NCBI RefSeq assembly: GCF_900156695.1
Contig: NZ_FTOM01000001.1
Location: forward strand, 682,001 to 746,000
From: Phaeovulum vinaykumarii
GTDB lineage: Bacteria; Pseudomonadota; Alphaproteobacteria; Rhodobacterales; Rhodobacteraceae
Reading direction: 5' to 3'
DNA length: 64,000 bases
A program made the position numbers and the translations under genes. Within the stretch, counting starts at the first letter, position 1, and the number at the start of each line of letters is the position of its first letter. Of this stretch, positions 52,495 through 63,967 are shown piece by piece. Under the pieces are notes generated by a model, which was not told the origin of the DNA, ran no database searches, and saw only the letters and a list, made by a program, of their open reading frames with translations.

Positions 52495-55035
52495 TCAGGT
52501 GAGCGTGCGCTCGACCTCCTCGCGCTCGAAGATCTCGATGACATCGTTCGGGCGGATGTCGTCGTAATTTTCAAAGGCCATGCCGCATTCCTGGCCGGAC
52601 TGGACTTCCTTGACCTCGTCCTTGAAGCGCTTGAGCGTCTTCAGCGTGCCCTCGTGGATCACCACGTTGTCGCGCAACAGACGCACGCCGGCCGAACGCC
52701 GCGCCACGCCTTCGGTGACCAGACAGCCGGCCACCTTGCCCACGCCCGAGACCTTGAAGACCTCCTTGATCGTGGCATAGCCGATGAAGTTCTCGCGCAC
52801 CTCGGCCTTCAGCAGGCCCGAGGCCGCCGCCTTGATGTCATCCACCAGGTCGTAGATGATCGAGTAATAGCGGATCTCGACGCCCTTCTGGTTGGCCGCG
52901 GCGCGCGCCGGCGCATTGGCCCGCACGTTGAAGCCGATGACCGGCGCCCCCGACGCTTCGGCCAGGCCGATATCGGATTCGGTGATCGCGCCCACGCCCG
53001 AATGCAGCACGCGCACGCGGACCTCGTCGTTGCCCACCTTTTCCAGCGCCTGCACGATGGCTTCGGCCGAACCTTGCACATCGGCCTTCACCAGAACCGG
53101 CAGCTCGGAGACATTCTCGTCGGCCTTGGCCTTGGCCAGAAGCTGCTCGAGCGTGGCCGCAGCCCCGGCGGCGGCGCGTTTGTCCTTGGCCACCTGCACG
53201 CGGTAATCGGCGATCTCGCGGGCCTGCGCCTCGGTCTCGACGACGTTCAGCACGTCGCCCGCCTCGGGCGTGCCGTTGAGGCCCAGCACCTCGACCGGAA
53301 CCGACGGCGCGGCTTCCTTGACGCGCTCGCCCTTGTCGTTGACCAGCGCGCGGACCTTGCCCCACTGCTCGCCCACGACGAAGATATCGCCCTGCTTGAG
53401 CGTGCCGTGCTGGACCAGGACCGTGGCGACCGGGCCACGGCCGACGTCGAGCTTGGCCTCGATGACAGCACCTTGCGCGGCGCGGTCAGGGTTGGCCTTG
53501 AGTTCCAGGATCTCGGCCTGAAGCGCGATCGCCTCGAGCAGGTTATCAAGCCCGGCACCGGTCTTGGCCGAGACTTCCACGTCCTGCACGTCGCCCGACA
53601 TGGCCTCGACCACGACTTCGTAGTTCAGCAGCTCGGTGCGCACCTTCTGCGCATCGGCATCGGGCTTGTCGCATTTGTTGATCGCCACGATCATCGGCAC
53701 ACCGGCGGCCTTGGCGTGGTTGATGGCCTCGATCGTCTGCGGCATGACCGAATCGTCGGCCGCGACCACCAGCACCACGATGTCGGTGACCTGCGCCCCA
53801 CGCGCCCGCATCGAGGTGAAGGCGGCGTGGCCGGGCGTGTCGAGGAAGGTCAGGACCGCACCCGATTCGGTGCGCACCTGATAGGCGCCGATATGCTGGG
53901 TGATGCCGCCGGCCTCGCCCGAGACGACATTGGCATTGCGGATCGCATCCAGCAGCGACGTCTTGCCGTGGTCGACGTGGCCCATGATCGTGATGATCGG
54001 CGGGCGCGATTCCATGTCCTCGGGACGGTCGTCGACGGTGTCGATGACCTGTTCCACATCGGCATCGGACACGCGCACGGCGCGGTGGCCGAATTCCTCG
54101 ATCACCAGCTCGGCGGTGTCGGCGTCGATGGTCTGGTTGGCCGTGACCATCATGCCCATCTTCATCAGCGACTTGACCACATCGGCGGCGCGTTCGGCCA
54201 TGCGGTTGGCCAGCTCCGAGACGACGATCGTCTCGGGCAGCTGCACGTCGCGCACCATCTTCTCGGCGCGCGCACCCGACCCCATGGCCTTCTGACGCGC
54301 GCGTTCCTGCTTGCGCTTCATCGCCGCCAGCGAGCGCTGACGCCCGCCCTCGCCGTCCAGGGCATCGGACAGCGACAGCTTGCCAGTGCGGCGGTTGCCC
54401 GCGTCCCCCTTGACCTTGGCGTTGCGGGTGTCGCGGGTGTCGCCGCGTTCGTTGCGGTCGCGGTCGGTCTTGCGCGGGCCGGTGGCCGACACGCCCTTGG
54501 TCGCGGCGCGCGCGGCGGCGGCTTCGGCGGCAGCCGGATCGGCCGGGGCCGGGGCCGCATCGGCCTTGCGCGGCGCGGCCGCGGCTTCCTCGCGTTTCTG
54601 GGCGCGGCGTTCGGCCTCGCGGGCCTTGCGTTCCTCTTCCTCGGCCTTCAGGCGCGCGGCTTCGGTGCGTTCACGCTCCTCGCGCTCCTTGGCCTCGATC
54701 TCGGCCCGGCGGCGCTCGCGTTCTATCTCGCGCTCGCGCTCCTCGCGGGCACGTTGCTCGGCTTCCTCGGCTTCGCGGGCCTTGGCGGCCTGGAGCGCGC
54801 GCAGACGGCGCTCCATCTCGGCATCGGAAATCCCGGCCGGACGCCGCGACGGATCCCCGCCGACCGCGTTCCCCGACCCCTTGGACGAACCCGCCCCGGG
54901 CTTCGGCACAACGACGCGCTTGCGCTTGGTTTCCACGACCACACTCTTGGTGCGCCCGTGCGAGAAACTCTGTTTCACCGAGCCCGAGCGGCCGCCGCCA
55001 AGACCGAGGGGTTTTTTGCCGTCTGTATCGCTCAT
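52495..55035 (-). CDS. infB: Translation initiation factor IF-2
   Basis: The 846-aa product has a long charged N-terminal region with a coiled coil of Glu/Arg/Ala (about residues 60-170), an IF2 N-terminal segment, then the G domain: [14 protein letters not shown] (about 346-359), DTPGHAAF and NKCDKP. The C-terminal initiator-tRNA binding domain ends the protein. It positions fMet-tRNA on the ribosome. The 5' end overlaps the ylxR-like gene by 4 nt. Confidence 0.96.
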   Translation of the reverse strand: MSDTDGKKPLGLGGGRSGSVKQSFSHGRTKSVVVETKRKRVVVPKPGAGSSKGSGNAVGGDPSRRPAGISDAEMERRLRALQAAKAREAEEAEQRAREEREREIERERRRAEIEAKEREERERTEAARLKAEEEERKAREAERRAQKREEAAAAPRKADAAPAPADPAAAEAAAARAATKGVSATGPRKTDRDRNERGDTRDTRNAKVKGDAGNRRTGKLSLSDALDGEGGRQRSLAAMKRKQERARQKAMGSGARAEKMVRDVQLPETIVVSELANRMAERAADVVKSLMKMGMMVTANQTIDADTAELVIEEFGHRAVRVSDADVEQVIDTVDDRPEDMESRPPIITIMGHVDHGKTSLLDAIRNANVVSGEAGGITQHIGAYQVRTESGAVLTFLDTPGHAAFTSMRARGAQVTDIVVLVVAADDSVMPQTIEAINHAKAAGVPMIVAINKCDKPDADAQKVRTELLNYEVVVEAMSGDVQDVEVSAKTGAGLDNLLEAIALQAEILELKANPDRAAQGAVIEAKLDVGRGPVATVLVQHGTLKQGDIFVVGEQWGKVRALVNDKGERVKEAAPSVPVEVLGLNGTPEAGDVLNVVETEAQAREIADYRVQVAKDKRAAAGAAATLEQLLAKAKADENVSELPVLVKADVQGSAEAIVQALEKVGNDEVRVRVLHSGVGAITESDIGLAEASGAPVIGFNVRANAPARAAANQKGVEIRYYSIIYDLVDDIKAAASGLLKAEVRENFIGYATIKEVFKVSGVGKVAGCLVTEGVARRSAGVRLLRDNVVIHEGTLKTLKRFKDEVKEVQSGQECGMAFENYDDIRPNDVIEIFEREEVERTLT

Positions 55036-55661
55036 GCCGTCTTTTTGTCCTTTCCGGCAGTCCTGCTGCCGTCCAGCCCGCGCAGCCCCGAAAGCCGCGT
55101 CGCTTCGCGTATCACACCCGTTCCGAGTCCGCCGCCCGCGAGCGCGCCGTGTATGGCACGATCACGACCAAAAGCCAAACCCAATTCCTGCGCACTCAGA
55201 CAGCCGAACCAACGCCCACCGGGGGGCGTGAACAGCTTGCCCTTGCCGCGATCAGACCCGTCGTGGGCCTGAAGCAAAATCTTTGCCCGCCCGCCGGCGA
55301 GCCAGTCCTTCACCTTCTCGAAGCCGCAGACCGCGGCCCCGGACTTGCGCGCCAGCGACACCAGCTCGACCACCCGCGCCGCAAGCCCCGCCTCGACCAA
55401 CCCCACAAGGTCGTCGGGCAGGCTGACCTGGGCCCGCGCCGCGCGCGCAAAGGCGTTCTTCGAGACTGCCTTTTCCAACACCGCGCGGTCGGCTGCAACC
55501 CAGATGCCGCGACCGGGCAGCTTTTCGGCCAGGTCGGGGACCACCACCCCTTCGGGCGAAATGACAAAGCGCACAAGGCCCGTACGGGGTTGCACCTCGC
55601 CGGTGACGATGCAGCGCCGCTGCACTTCGTCGCGCGTCCTGTCGGCGCCGCCGCGGGTCAT
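55032..55661 (-). CDS. YlxR-like RNA-binding protein (DUF448)
   Basis: The 209-aa product has an N-terminal YlxR domain ([41 protein letters not shown]) and a C-terminal L7Ae-like segment. Family members sit between nusA and infB and bind RNA. Exact role unknown. Confidence 0.88.
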   Translation of the reverse strand: MTRGGADRTRDEVQRRCIVTGEVQPRTGLVRFVISPEGVVVPDLAEKLPGRGIWVAADRAVLEKAVSKNAFARAARAQVSLPDDLVGLVEAGLAARVVELVSLARKSGAAVCGFEKVKDWLAGGRAKILLQAHDGSDRGKGKLFTPPGGRWFGCLSAQELGLAFGRDRAIHGALAGGGLGTGVIREATRLSGLRGLDGSRTAGKDKKTA

Positions 55662-55678
55662 GACCGGTCGCCGGAGGC

Positions 55679-57310
55679 TTACGCCTCCGCCTCCGCGTCA
55701 TTGGCGGCCGCTTCGGCGTCGTCATCCTCGGCGTCGGCGTCGGCCTCAAGCTCGGAGGGGTCGACCCAGCCCAGATGGATGCGCGCCGTCATCACCAGAT
55801 TCTGCGCCTCCTCGAGGCTGACGTCGAATTTCTCGAGCAGCCCCTCGTCCTTGACGCGCTGGCCGTTGACCGTGGTCCAGCCGCCGGCCAGTTCCCAATC
55901 GGCGCAGGTGGCGAAATCTTCCAGCGTCTTGATGCCGTCCCTGGCCAGTGCCTCGATCATCTGGGGGGTCAGCCCCTCGAATTCAACCAGGCTGTCCTCG
56001 ACCCCCAGTTCGCGGGCGGCTGCCATCGCCTTGCGGTTGGTTTCCTCGATATGGTCGCGGGCGCGGGCCTGAAGCTCCTGGGCGGTGTCCTCGTCCACGC
56101 CCTCGATCGACAGCAGCTCGTCGACGTCGACATAGGCCACTTCCTCGAGGTTGGTGAAGCCCTCGGCCACCAGAAGCTGGGCGAAGAATTCGTCCAGATC
56201 CAGCGCATCGACGAAGAGCTGGGTGCGTTCGGCGAATTCGGCCTGACGGCGGCTCGATTCCTCGGCCTCGGTCAGGATGTCGATATCCAGCCCGGTCAGC
56301 TGGCTGGCCAGACGCACGTTCTGGCCACGCCGGCCGATGGCCAGCGACAGCTGCTCGTCGGGAACCACGACCTCGATCTTGCCGGCTTCCTCGTCGATGA
56401 CCACCTTGGCCACTTCCGCCGGTTGCAGCGCGTTGACAAGGAAGGTCGCCTGATCCTCGTTCCACGGGATGATGTCGATCTTCTCGCCCTGAAGCTCGCC
56501 CACCACGGCCTGCACCCGCGAGCCGCGCATGCCGACGCAAGCGCCGACCGGGTCGATCGAGCTGTCGTGGCTGATGACGGCGATCTTGGCGCGCGAGCCG
56601 GGGTCACGGGCCACGGCCTTGATCTCGATGATGCCGTCATAGATCTCGGGCACTTCCATCTTGAACAGCTCGGCCATGAACTGCGGGTCGGTGCGCGACA
56701 GGAACACCTGCGGGCCACGGGCCTCGCGGCGGACGTCCTTGATGAAGGCGCGGATGCGGTCGTTGGGGCGATAGCTCTCGCGGCCGATCTTCTCGTTGCG
56801 GCGCAGGATTGCCTCGCCGCGGCCGATGTCCACGATCAGGTTGCCGTATTCCTCGCGCTTGACCATGCCGTTGATGATCGTGCCCTTGCGGTCCTTGAAT
56901 TCCTCGAACTGGCGGTCGCGTTCGGCGTCGCGGACCCTCTGCAAGATCACCTGCTTGGCCGATTGCGCCGCGATCCGCCCCAGATCGACGGGCGGCACCT
57001 CGTCCACGATCTCGTCGCCCACCTGCGGGTCGGCCAGATACTGGCGCGCCTGCGCCACGGTCAGCTCGGCCTGGTAATTCTCGACCGCGTCCTCCTCGAC
57101 CACGGTGCGCACGCGGGTGAAGGTGGCGCGGCCCGTCTTGCGGTCGATCTTGACGCGGATGTCCATTTCCGAGCCGTAGCGGGACTTGGCCGCGCGCGCG
57201 AGGCTGTCTTCCATCGCCTCGATCACCAGATCCGGGTCGATCATCTTCTCGCGGGCGACGGCCTCGGCGGTCTGCAACAGCTCAAGCTGGTTTGCGGATG
57301 TGATAGCCAT
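55679..57310 (-). CDS. nusA: Transcription termination/antitermination protein NusA
   Basis: The 543-aa product has the N-terminal RNAP-binding domain ([21 protein letters not shown]), S1 domain, two KH domains ([27 protein letters not shown] and [18 protein letters not shown]), and C-terminal acidic repeats ending [16 protein letters not shown]. It controls pausing, termination and antitermination. Confidence 0.95.
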   Translation of the reverse strand: MAITSANQLELLQTAEAVAREKMIDPDLVIEAMEDSLARAAKSRYGSEMDIRVKIDRKTGRATFTRVRTVVEEDAVENYQAELTVAQARQYLADPQVGDEIVDEVPPVDLGRIAAQSAKQVILQRVRDAERDRQFEEFKDRKGTIINGMVKREEYGNLIVDIGRGEAILRRNEKIGRESYRPNDRIRAFIKDVRREARGPQVFLSRTDPQFMAELFKMEVPEIYDGIIEIKAVARDPGSRAKIAVISHDSSIDPVGACVGMRGSRVQAVVGELQGEKIDIIPWNEDQATFLVNALQPAEVAKVVIDEEAGKIEVVVPDEQLSLAIGRRGQNVRLASQLTGLDIDILTEAEESSRRQAEFAERTQLFVDALDLDEFFAQLLVAEGFTNLEEVAYVDVDELLSIEGVDEDTAQELQARARDHIEETNRKAMAAARELGVEDSLVEFEGLTPQMIEALARDGIKTLEDFATCADWELAGGWTTVNGQRVKDEGLLEKFDVSLEEAQNLVMTARIHLGWVDPSELEADADAEDDDAEAAANDAEAEA

Positions 57311-57313
57311 GGA

Positions 57314-57904
57314 TCAGGCCTCCTCCTCGGTCTCGGGGGTATCGGTTTCGATCTCGTCGAATTGGGTTTCATCAAGCGCGCCGGCATCCTTGCGCGCCTT
57401 CAGCATCTCGGCGATCAGCTCGTCGGTCAGCACCAGCTTGGCATCCGACAGCCAGTCGAAGTCCAGCCCGATCGTCTGCACCCCTTCGGGCGTCTCGATA
57501 TTGATCAGGACATCCTGCCCCTCGACCCCGGCCAGCACGCCCTTGAAGCGGCGGCGCCCGTCGATCAGCTCGGTCGTCTCGATCCGCACCTCGTAGCCCT
57601 CGAACAGATCGAAATCCTTCAGCCGCGTCAGCGGCCGGTCGATCCCCGGCGAGGACACTTCCAGCGTATAGGCATCCTCGATCGGATCTTCCACATCGAG
57701 ATGCGCCGACAGCGCGGTGGAGATGCGCGCGCAATCCTCCACGTCGATGCCGCCCTCGGGACGGTCGGCCATGATCTGGAGCGTCTTGGACAGCCCGCCC
57801 ATCAGCCGCAGGCGGACAAGTTCGTAGCCCATGCCTTCGATGACGGGACCGACGATCCCGGCCAGGCGGCGGTCGATGGCGGTCTTGGCGATCAGGTCGC
57901 TCAT
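57314..57904 (-). CDS. rimP: Ribosome maturation factor RimP
   Basis: The 196-aa product has [37 protein letters not shown] and [26 protein letters not shown], the RimP signature. It helps assemble the 30S subunit. The nusA gene begins 3 nt after its stop. A structured leader with a terminator lies upstream. Confidence 0.93.
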   Translation of the reverse strand: MSDLIAKTAIDRRLAGIVGPVIEGMGYELVRLRLMGGLSKTLQIMADRPEGGIDVEDCARISTALSAHLDVEDPIEDAYTLEVSSPGIDRPLTRLKDFDLFEGYEVRIETTELIDGRRRFKGVLAGVEGQDVLINIETPEGVQTIGLDFDWLSDAKLVLTDELIAEMLKARKDAGALDETQFDEIETDTPETEEEA

Positions 57905-57931
57905 CGGCGATCCTTTCGGGGTTCAGAAAAC

Positions 57932-57958
57932 AAAAAACGGGCCCTTGCGCGGCCCGTT
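57932..57958 (-). terminator. Intrinsic terminator in the rimP leader
   Basis: AACGGGCC / GGCCCGTT perfect 8-bp stem (57936-57958) with a 7-nt loop and a T5-6 run on the minus strand, 28 nt before the rimP start. It may end xylA transcription or act as an attenuator. Confidence 0.8.
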
Positions 57959-57966
57959 CACACTCT

Positions 57967-58031
57967 TCCGGTGGGCTGCGGGTTTGGACCCCGCAGCGCC
58001 GCTGTTGAACTGTGCTATAGGCCCTTCGCCG
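57967..58031 (-). other. tRNA-like stem-loop region upstream of rimP
   Basis: On the minus strand, GCTGCGGG and CCCGCAGC (57975-57997) form an 8-bp stem with a 7-nt loop GTCCAAA, which looks like a tRNA anticodon arm with anticodon CCA. Upstream, TATAGCACAGTTCAACAGCGGC resembles a D arm. A T arm and matching acceptor strand are missing, so it is not a working tRNA as I read it. In E. coli a tRNA (metY) occupies this spot. Confidence 0.4.
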
Positions 58032-58049
58032 CCAAAAGGCAAGCGGAAC

Positions 58050-59351
58050 TCAGACGAAGCGGTTCCACAGGTTTTCCAGCCGCTCCTGCCGCCCCGAACG
58101 CGGTTCGGGATTGATCCCTTCGGCGATCACGCGGGCGTGGATGGCGTCAAGATCCGAGGTCAGCATGGCGCGGTTCTCGGGCGCGTCCCAGCCGGCATAG
58201 CGCGCGGCGCGGGCCACCTCGAGCCGGCCATCCTCGAGAAGTGCCGCCGCCGCCTTGAGCGCACGGGCACAAACGTCCATCGCCCCCACATGCGCCAGCA
58301 CCAGGTCTTCGGGATCAAGGCTCTGGCGCCGCAGCTTGGCGTCGAAATTGGTGCCGCCCGTGGTGAAGCCGCCGGCGCGCAGGATCTCGTAATAGGCGCG
58401 CGCGATCTCGGGGACCGAATCGGGGAACTGGTCGGTGTCCCAGCCCGACTGGTAATCGTTGCGGTTCATGTCGATCGACCCCAGAATGCCCAGGCTGGCG
58501 GCCAGCGCCAGCTCGTGCTCGAAGCTGTGGCCGGCCAGGATCGCGTGGCCCTGTTCGATGTTGACCTTGACCTCGTTTTCCAGCCCGAACCGCTTCAGGA
58601 AGCCATAGACCGTGGCCACGTCGTAATCATATTGGTGCTTGCTGGGCTCCTGCGGCTTGGGCTCGATCAGGATCGCGCCCTTGAAGCCGATCTTGTGCTT
58701 GTATTCGACCACCATCGACAGGAAGCGTCCGGCCTGCTCGGCCTCGCGCGAGAGGTCGGTGTTCAGAAGCGTCTCGTAGCCCTCGCGCCCGCCCCACAGG
58801 ACATAGTTCTGCCCGCCCAGCCGGGCCGTGGCGTCCATGCAGCTTTTCACCGTGGCGGCCGACCAGGCAAAGACCTCCGGGTCGGGGTTGGTGGCCGCGC
58901 CCGCCATGAAGCGGCGGTGCGAAAACAGGTTCGCCGTCCCCCAAAGAAGCTTCGTGCGCGAGGTCTCCATCTTCTGGCCGATGTAATCGACGATGGCCAT
59001 CAGATTGGCCTCGGTCTCGGCGAAACTGGCGCCTTCGGGGCGGATGTCGGCATCGTGGAAACAGAAGAAGGGCTGGCCCAAAATCTCGAACAGCTCGAAC
59101 GCCACATCCGCCTTCATCCGCGCGTCCGCGAGCGTGTCGCCGAACCAGGGGCGCTGGAATGTCTGCCCGCCGAAGGGGTCGGTGCCCGGCCAGGCGAAGG
59201 AATGCCACCAGGCCACGGCAAAACGCAGATGGTCCTCCATGCGCTTGCCCAGGACCATCTCGTCGGGGTCGTAATGACGATAGGCGAATTCCGAGGTCGC
59301 CTCGGGGCCCTCGTGGCGGATGGGGGCAATCCCCCGGAAGAAGTCGGTCAT
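58050..59351 (-). CDS. xylA: Xylose isomerase
   Basis: The 433-aa product has the catalytic His and Asp ([12 protein letters not shown]), [29 protein letters not shown] and [15 protein letters not shown] metal site. It converts D-xylose to D-xylulose. It is the last gene of the xyl operon, overlapping xylB by 4 nt. Confidence 0.95.
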   Translation of the reverse strand: MTDFFRGIAPIRHEGPEATSEFAYRHYDPDEMVLGKRMEDHLRFAVAWWHSFAWPGTDPFGGQTFQRPWFGDTLADARMKADVAFELFEILGQPFFCFHDADIRPEGASFAETEANLMAIVDYIGQKMETSRTKLLWGTANLFSHRRFMAGAATNPDPEVFAWSAATVKSCMDATARLGGQNYVLWGGREGYETLLNTDLSREAEQAGRFLSMVVEYKHKIGFKGAILIEPKPQEPSKHQYDYDVATVYGFLKRFGLENEVKVNIEQGHAILAGHSFEHELALAASLGILGSIDMNRNDYQSGWDTDQFPDSVPEIARAYYEILRAGGFTTGGTNFDAKLRRQSLDPEDLVLAHVGAMDVCARALKAAAALLEDGRLEVARAARYAGWDAPENRAMLTSDLDAIHARVIAEGINPEPRSGRQERLENLWNRFV

Positions 59352-60787
59352 GACAATCCTTTCATGGCGTCGCGGGCGGCGCGGTAACGGACATGGCCTT
59401 CGGCGAAGGCCGCGCGCAGGGCGGGATCGGGGGCGATCTCGCGGGCGATGGGGGGGGGCGTGGCGATCTCGGCGCCGCTGCCGGTCGCGGCCATCAGACC
59501 CAGCCGCGCCGCGCCGAAGGCCGCGCCGAAATCGCCCGCCTGGGGCACCAGAAGCGGCAGGTCCAGCGTGGTGGCCAGAACCTTCAGCCAATAGTCCGAG
59601 CGCGCGCCCCCGCCCAGCGCGATCAGATGATCCAGCCGGGTGCCCGTGGCGGCCAGCGCATCGCGGCAATCGGCCAGGGCGAAGGCCACGCCTTCGAGAA
59701 CGGCGCGGGTGGCGGCCTCGGCGCCGGTCTCGTGCTCGAGGCCGAGGAACGCGCCCCGGATCGCGGCATCGTTGAGCGGCGTGCGCTCGCCGCCCAGATA
59801 GGGCAGGAACAGCCCCCGCCCCGGCGGGCGCAGCGCGCCCCCCAGCGCCACCGTCAGATCGGCGGGCGGGCGGCCCAGAAGCCCCGCCAGCCAGTTCAGC
59901 GCATCGGTCGCGGCCAGGATCACGCCCATCTGGTGCCAGCGCCCCGGCAGCGCGTGACAGAAGGAATGCACCGCCGTTTCCGGCGAGGGGCGACAGCCCT
60001 CGTCGGCGGCAAAGAGCACCCCCGAGGTGCCCAGCGACACGAAGCCCTGCCCCGGCGCGACCACGCCTGCCCCCACCGCCGAGGCCGCGTTGTCGCCACC
60101 GCCCCCCGCGACCGGCACGCCCGCGGGCAGCCCGAAGCGGTCGGCCAGTTCGCGCCGCAGCAGCCCCGAGACGGCCGAGCCCTCGACCAGCGCGGGCATC
60201 TGCGCGCGCGTCATGCCGCCCGCCGCCAGCAGCGCCTCCGACCAGTCACGCGCGCCGGTGTCGAACCAGCTGGTCCCGGCGGCATCGGACATGTCGCAGA
60301 CATGCGCGCCCGTCATCCACAGCCGCAGGTAATCCTTGGGCAAAAGCACATGATCGGTGCGCGCGAAGATCTCGGGCTCGTGGCGCGCCACCCAGGCCAG
60401 CTTGGGCGCGGTGAAGCCCGGAAAGACGATATTGCCGCTGATCGCGCGAAAGCGCGGGTCGGCGTCCATCGCGGCGGCCTCGGCATGGGCGCGGGTGTCG
60501 TTCCACAGGATGCAGGGCCGCAGCACGTCGCAGGCCGCATCCAGAAGCACCGCCCCATGCATCTGCCCCGACAGCCCGATCCCGCGCACCTGTCCCAGCC
60601 CGTGACGCGCCAGCACGCCCAGCACCGCCTCGGCCGCGCCGATCCAGGCAGCGGGGGATTGCTCGGACCAGCCCTCGTGCGGGCGCGACACCTTGAGCGG
60701 CGCATGGGCCTCGGCCAGGACGCGCTGGTCGGCGTCGATCAGCACCCCCTTGAGCCCCGATGTGCCCAGATCAAGCCCCAGATACAT
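59348..60787 (-). CDS. xylB: Xylulokinase
   Basis: The 479-aa FGGY kinase has [50 protein letters not shown] and [16 protein letters not shown]. It phosphorylates xylulose, feeding the pentose phosphate pathway. Its ATG shares its last base with the xylG stop. Confidence 0.94.
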   Translation of the reverse strand: MYLGLDLGTSGLKGVLIDADQRVLAEAHAPLKVSRPHEGWSEQSPAAWIGAAEAVLGVLARHGLGQVRGIGLSGQMHGAVLLDAACDVLRPCILWNDTRAHAEAAAMDADPRFRAISGNIVFPGFTAPKLAWVARHEPEIFARTDHVLLPKDYLRLWMTGAHVCDMSDAAGTSWFDTGARDWSEALLAAGGMTRAQMPALVEGSAVSGLLRRELADRFGLPAGVPVAGGGGDNAASAVGAGVVAPGQGFVSLGTSGVLFAADEGCRPSPETAVHSFCHALPGRWHQMGVILAATDALNWLAGLLGRPPADLTVALGGALRPPGRGLFLPYLGGERTPLNDAAIRGAFLGLEHETGAEAATRAVLEGVAFALADCRDALAATGTRLDHLIALGGGARSDYWLKVLATTLDLPLLVPQAGDFGAAFGAARLGLMAATGSGAEIATPPPIAREIAPDPALRAAFAEGHVRYRAARDAMKGLS

Positions 60788-61551
60788 CAGGCGCCCTCCA
60801 TCTTGGGCGCTCCAGTCTCGGGCATCTTGCCCAGGATGATCATGCCCAGGATGTCCTCGTCGGTGACCGCGTTCACGTTGACCGTGCCGACAAGCTGGCC
60901 GTTCTTCATCACGCTGGCACGGTCGCACAGCTTCATGACGTTGTGGATGTCGTGCTCGATCAGGAAGATGCCCAGCCCCTGCGCCTTCAGCTCCTGGATC
61001 AGCTCGGCCACCATCTGCGTTTCCTGCGGGCCCAGCGCCGCGGTCGGCTCGTCCATGATCAGGATGCGGGCGTTGAAATAGACCGCCCGCGCAATGGCCA
61101 CCGATTGCCGCTGCCCGCCCGAAAGCGCCTTCACCGGCGCCTTGAACTTGGCGAAATTGGGGTTCAGCCGGCCCATGATCCTGCGGGTCTCGGCCTCCAT
61201 CGCGGCATCATCGACAAAGCCCAGCGGCGTGGTCAGCTCGCGCCCCAGAAAGAGGTTCGAGGCCGCGTCCAGATTGTCGGCCAGCGCCAGCGTCTGATAG
61301 ATCGTCTCGATGTTATGGGCGCGCGCGTCGCGCGGGTTGCGGATCTCGACCCGGTCGCCGTTGATGAAGATCTGGCCGCTGTCCATCTGATAGGCGCCCG
61401 ACAGGCACTTGATCAGCGTGGACTTGCCCGCGCCGTTATGGCCCAGAAGGCCCACCACCTCGCCGGGGAACAGATCCACGGTGACATGATCCACGGCCTT
61501 GACGCCGCCGAAGGCGATGGAGATGTCGCGCATCTCGACCAGGGGGGTCAT
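60787..61551 (-). CDS. xylG: Xylose ABC transporter ATP-binding protein (single domain)
   Basis: The 254-aa product has one ABC module: Walker [19 protein letters not shown], signature [17 protein letters not shown], Walker [15 protein letters not shown] and His in LIEHDIH. E. coli XylG has two fused modules (about 513 aa), so this one must dimerise. It is coupled to xylH (4-nt overlap) and to xylB. Confidence 0.92.
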   Translation of the reverse strand: MTPLVEMRDISIAFGGVKAVDHVTVDLFPGEVVGLLGHNGAGKSTLIKCLSGAYQMDSGQIFINGDRVEIRNPRDARAHNIETIYQTLALADNLDAASNLFLGRELTTPLGFVDDAAMEAETRRIMGRLNPNFAKFKAPVKALSGGQRQSVAIARAVYFNARILIMDEPTAALGPQETQMVAELIQELKAQGLGIFLIEHDIHNVMKLCDRASVMKNGQLVGTVNVNAVTDEDILGMIILGKMPETGAPKMEGA

Positions 61552-62840
61552 GACTTTTCTCCGGTGCGCTTGCGATACTGGATGTCGATCCAGACCGCGA
61601 GAACCAGGACAAGGCCGACGACGATGTTCTGGAAGGGCGCATCGACCCCCACCATCGCCATGCCCGATTGCAGCGATTGCATGATGACCGCGCCCAGGAT
61701 GGCACCATAGATCGTGCCCACCCCGCCCGACAGCGCGGTGCCGCCGATGACGGCTGCGGCGATCACGCGCAATTCGTCCAGCGTGCCGATGTCATTGGTG
61801 TGGTTCTGAAGCCGCGCCTGCGCGACGATGGCCGACAGCCCGCACAGGAACCCCATCAAGGCGAAGACCTTGACCGTCAGCATCCGCGTGTTGATGCCCG
61901 ACAGCTCGGCCGCGTCGGGGTTGCCGCCGGCGGCAAAGATATAGCGCCCCAGCCGCGTGCGCCGCGCCAGGATGGTCATGGCCACCGCCACGACGATCAG
62001 CATCAGCACCGAGATCGGCAGGCCGAAGACCTCGGAATAGCCCTCGGGCATGGTCTCGCCGCGCAGCCGGAATTCACGCCGCAGCCGCGCCGCCGGCACC
62101 GCATAGGAATTGAGGATGGCGACAAACCCCAGGATCGTGCCGACGCCCAGCGTGGCGATCAGCGCCTCGGCCCAAAGCGGCTTGACGGGGAAGTCATGGC
62201 GGATGCGGTCGGCACGCGCGCGCCAGATCGCCCAGAGAACGCCCAGACAGGCCAGCCCCCCCACTGCCCAGGACAGCGTGTCGCCCAGGGTGCCCTCGAT
62301 CCCGCCGAACAGCACGAAGGTCTTGTCCAGCGGGCCCAGGGTCTGGCCGTCGGACAGATACCACGCCACGTTGCGCCAGATCAGCAGCCCCCCCAGCGTG
62401 ACGATGAAGGCCGGGATGCGCTGATAGCCGATCAGCCAGCCGTTGAAAGCCCCGATCACCGTGCCCGCCAGCAGCCCCGAGGCCATGGCCAGCGGCGCGA
62501 TGGCCGGATGGCCGATGCCCAGCCCCATCGACTGCGGCAGAACCCAGACCTGCATCACCCCCATGACCGCCGAACAGGTGGCCAGAAGCGCCCCCACCGA
62601 CAGGTCGATGTGGCGCGTCACGATCACGAAGACCATGCCGGTGGCCATGATCGCCACGCTGACGGTCTGGATCGACAGGTTGAAGATGTTGCGCGGGGTC
62701 AGGAAGCGGCCATCGGTGATGACGTCGAAGACAAGACACAGCACCACGAAGGCGCCGATCATCCCCAGAAGGCGGCTGTCGACACCCAGCGCCTGCCACA
62801 GCGAACGGCGCGGGGCGGCGGCCTGGACGGGCTCGGACAT
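61548..62840 (-). CDS. xylH: Xylose ABC transporter permease
   Basis: The 430-aa product is very hydrophobic, with about ten to eleven membrane helices and the BPD_transp_2 pattern ([44 protein letters not shown]). It carries xylose across the inner membrane. A 101-bp gap with a hairpin separates it from xylF. Confidence 0.92.
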   Translation of the reverse strand: MSEPVQAAAPRRSLWQALGVDSRLLGMIGAFVVLCLVFDVITDGRFLTPRNIFNLSIQTVSVAIMATGMVFVIVTRHIDLSVGALLATCSAVMGVMQVWVLPQSMGLGIGHPAIAPLAMASGLLAGTVIGAFNGWLIGYQRIPAFIVTLGGLLIWRNVAWYLSDGQTLGPLDKTFVLFGGIEGTLGDTLSWAVGGLACLGVLWAIWRARADRIRHDFPVKPLWAEALIATLGVGTILGFVAILNSYAVPAARLRREFRLRGETMPEGYSEVFGLPISVLMLIVVAVAMTILARRTRLGRYIFAAGGNPDAAELSGINTRMLTVKVFALMGFLCGLSAIVAQARLQNHTNDIGTLDELRVIAAAVIGGTALSGGVGTIYGAILGAVIMQSLQSGMAMVGVDAPFQNIVVGLVLVLAVWIDIQYRKRTGEKS

Positions 62841-62902
62841 GAAACGATCCCTGAATGAAGCGCGGCCCCGGTCGGGCCGGACAGAGGCGGGAAAGGATGC
62901 GC

Positions 62903-62930
62903 GGGGGCAGGCCACACGGGGCCCGCCCCC
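62903..62930 (-). terminator. Hairpin between xylF and xylH
   Basis: An 11-bp stem (62903-62913 with 62920-62930, one G:T-type mismatch) without a U-run. It may stabilise the xylF mRNA or reduce downstream expression. Confidence 0.45.
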
Positions 62931-62941
62931 GGCGGCCGGGC

Positions 62942-63967
62942 TCAGTTGCAGGGCGCCGGGCCGTTGCTCACGCCCTGGCAGAGCGTCTCGAGCGGGATCC
63001 ACCCGGCATCGACCACCACCGGCAGGTTGTCACGCGTGATCGGGATCGGCGGCAGGAACTTGGCGGTCATCACCGTGCCCGAAGGCGAGGTCCATTCCAC
63101 CGCGCCCTCGACCGACGCCTTCTCGGTGCCGCCGGCCATGGCCAGGGCGATCTCGGCCGCGGCGCGCCCCAGTTCGCGCGAATCCTTCCAGACGCTGACG
63201 GTCTGCGTGCCCAGCGCGATGCGGTTCAGCGCGGCATGGTCGCCGTCCTGCCCCGAAACCGGAATGCCGGCCATGCCCTGCGCGGTCAGCGCCGCCACCG
63301 CACCGCCCGCGGTGCCGTCATTCGAGGCCACCACCGCATCGACGTTGTTGTCGTTGGCGGTCAGGATCTGCTCCATGTTGCGCTGCGCGTTGGCGGGCAG
63401 CCAGCCGTCGGTATAGGCCTCGCCGACGATGGTGATCTTGCCCGCGTCGATCGCGGGTTGCAGCACCTCCTGCTGACCGCCGCGCAGGAAGTCGGCGTTC
63501 GGATCGGTGGGCGAGCCCTTGATCATCACGTAATTGCCCTCGGGCGCCTGGGCCAGAACGGCGCGCGCCTGCATCCGGCCCACCTCGACGTTGTCGAAGG
63601 TCAGGTAGAAGGCGCGCGGATCCTCGATCAGCCGGTCATAGGCCACGACCGGCACGCCCTCGTCGGCGGCCGCCGAGACCGCCGGCACGATGGCCTGCGT
63701 ATCCTGCGCCAGGATGATCAGCGCATCGACCCCCTGGGCCATCAGGCTCTCGACGTCCGAAAGCTGCTTGGCCGAAGACGATTGCGCATCGGCCGAGACA
63801 TATTTCGCCCCCGCCGCCTCAAGCGCGGCCTTGATCGCGGCCTCGTCGGTCTTCCAGCGTTCTTCCTGGAAGTTCGACCAGGACACGCCCACGGTCATCT
63901 CGGCCCAGGCCGAGGTCGTCGCAAGGCCCGCCGTCAGCGCGACCGCGGCCAGAAGAATCTTGTTCAT
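62942..63967 (-). CDS. xylF: Xylose-binding periplasmic protein
   Basis: The 341-aa product has a signal peptide (MNKILLAAVALTAGLATTSAWA) and the pentose-binding fold (VGVSWSNFQEERWKTDEAAIKAAL, VVAYDRLI, GQDGDHAALNRIALGTQTVSVWKD). It captures xylose for XylGH. GGGAGG lies just upstream of the ATG. It begins the xyl operon; the promoter is cut off beyond 64000. Confidence 0.95.
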   Translation of the reverse strand: MNKILLAAVALTAGLATTSAWAEMTVGVSWSNFQEERWKTDEAAIKAALEAAGAKYVSADAQSSSAKQLSDVESLMAQGVDALIILAQDTQAIVPAVSAAADEGVPVVAYDRLIEDPRAFYLTFDNVEVGRMQARAVLAQAPEGNYVMIKGSPTDPNADFLRGGQQEVLQPAIDAGKITIVGEAYTDGWLPANAQRNMEQILTANDNNVDAVVASNDGTAGGAVAALTAQGMAGIPVSGQDGDHAALNRIALGTQTVSVWKDSRELGRAAAEIALAMAGGTEKASVEGAVEWTSPSGTVMTAKFLPPIPITRDNLPVVVDAGWIPLETLCQGVSNGPAPCN

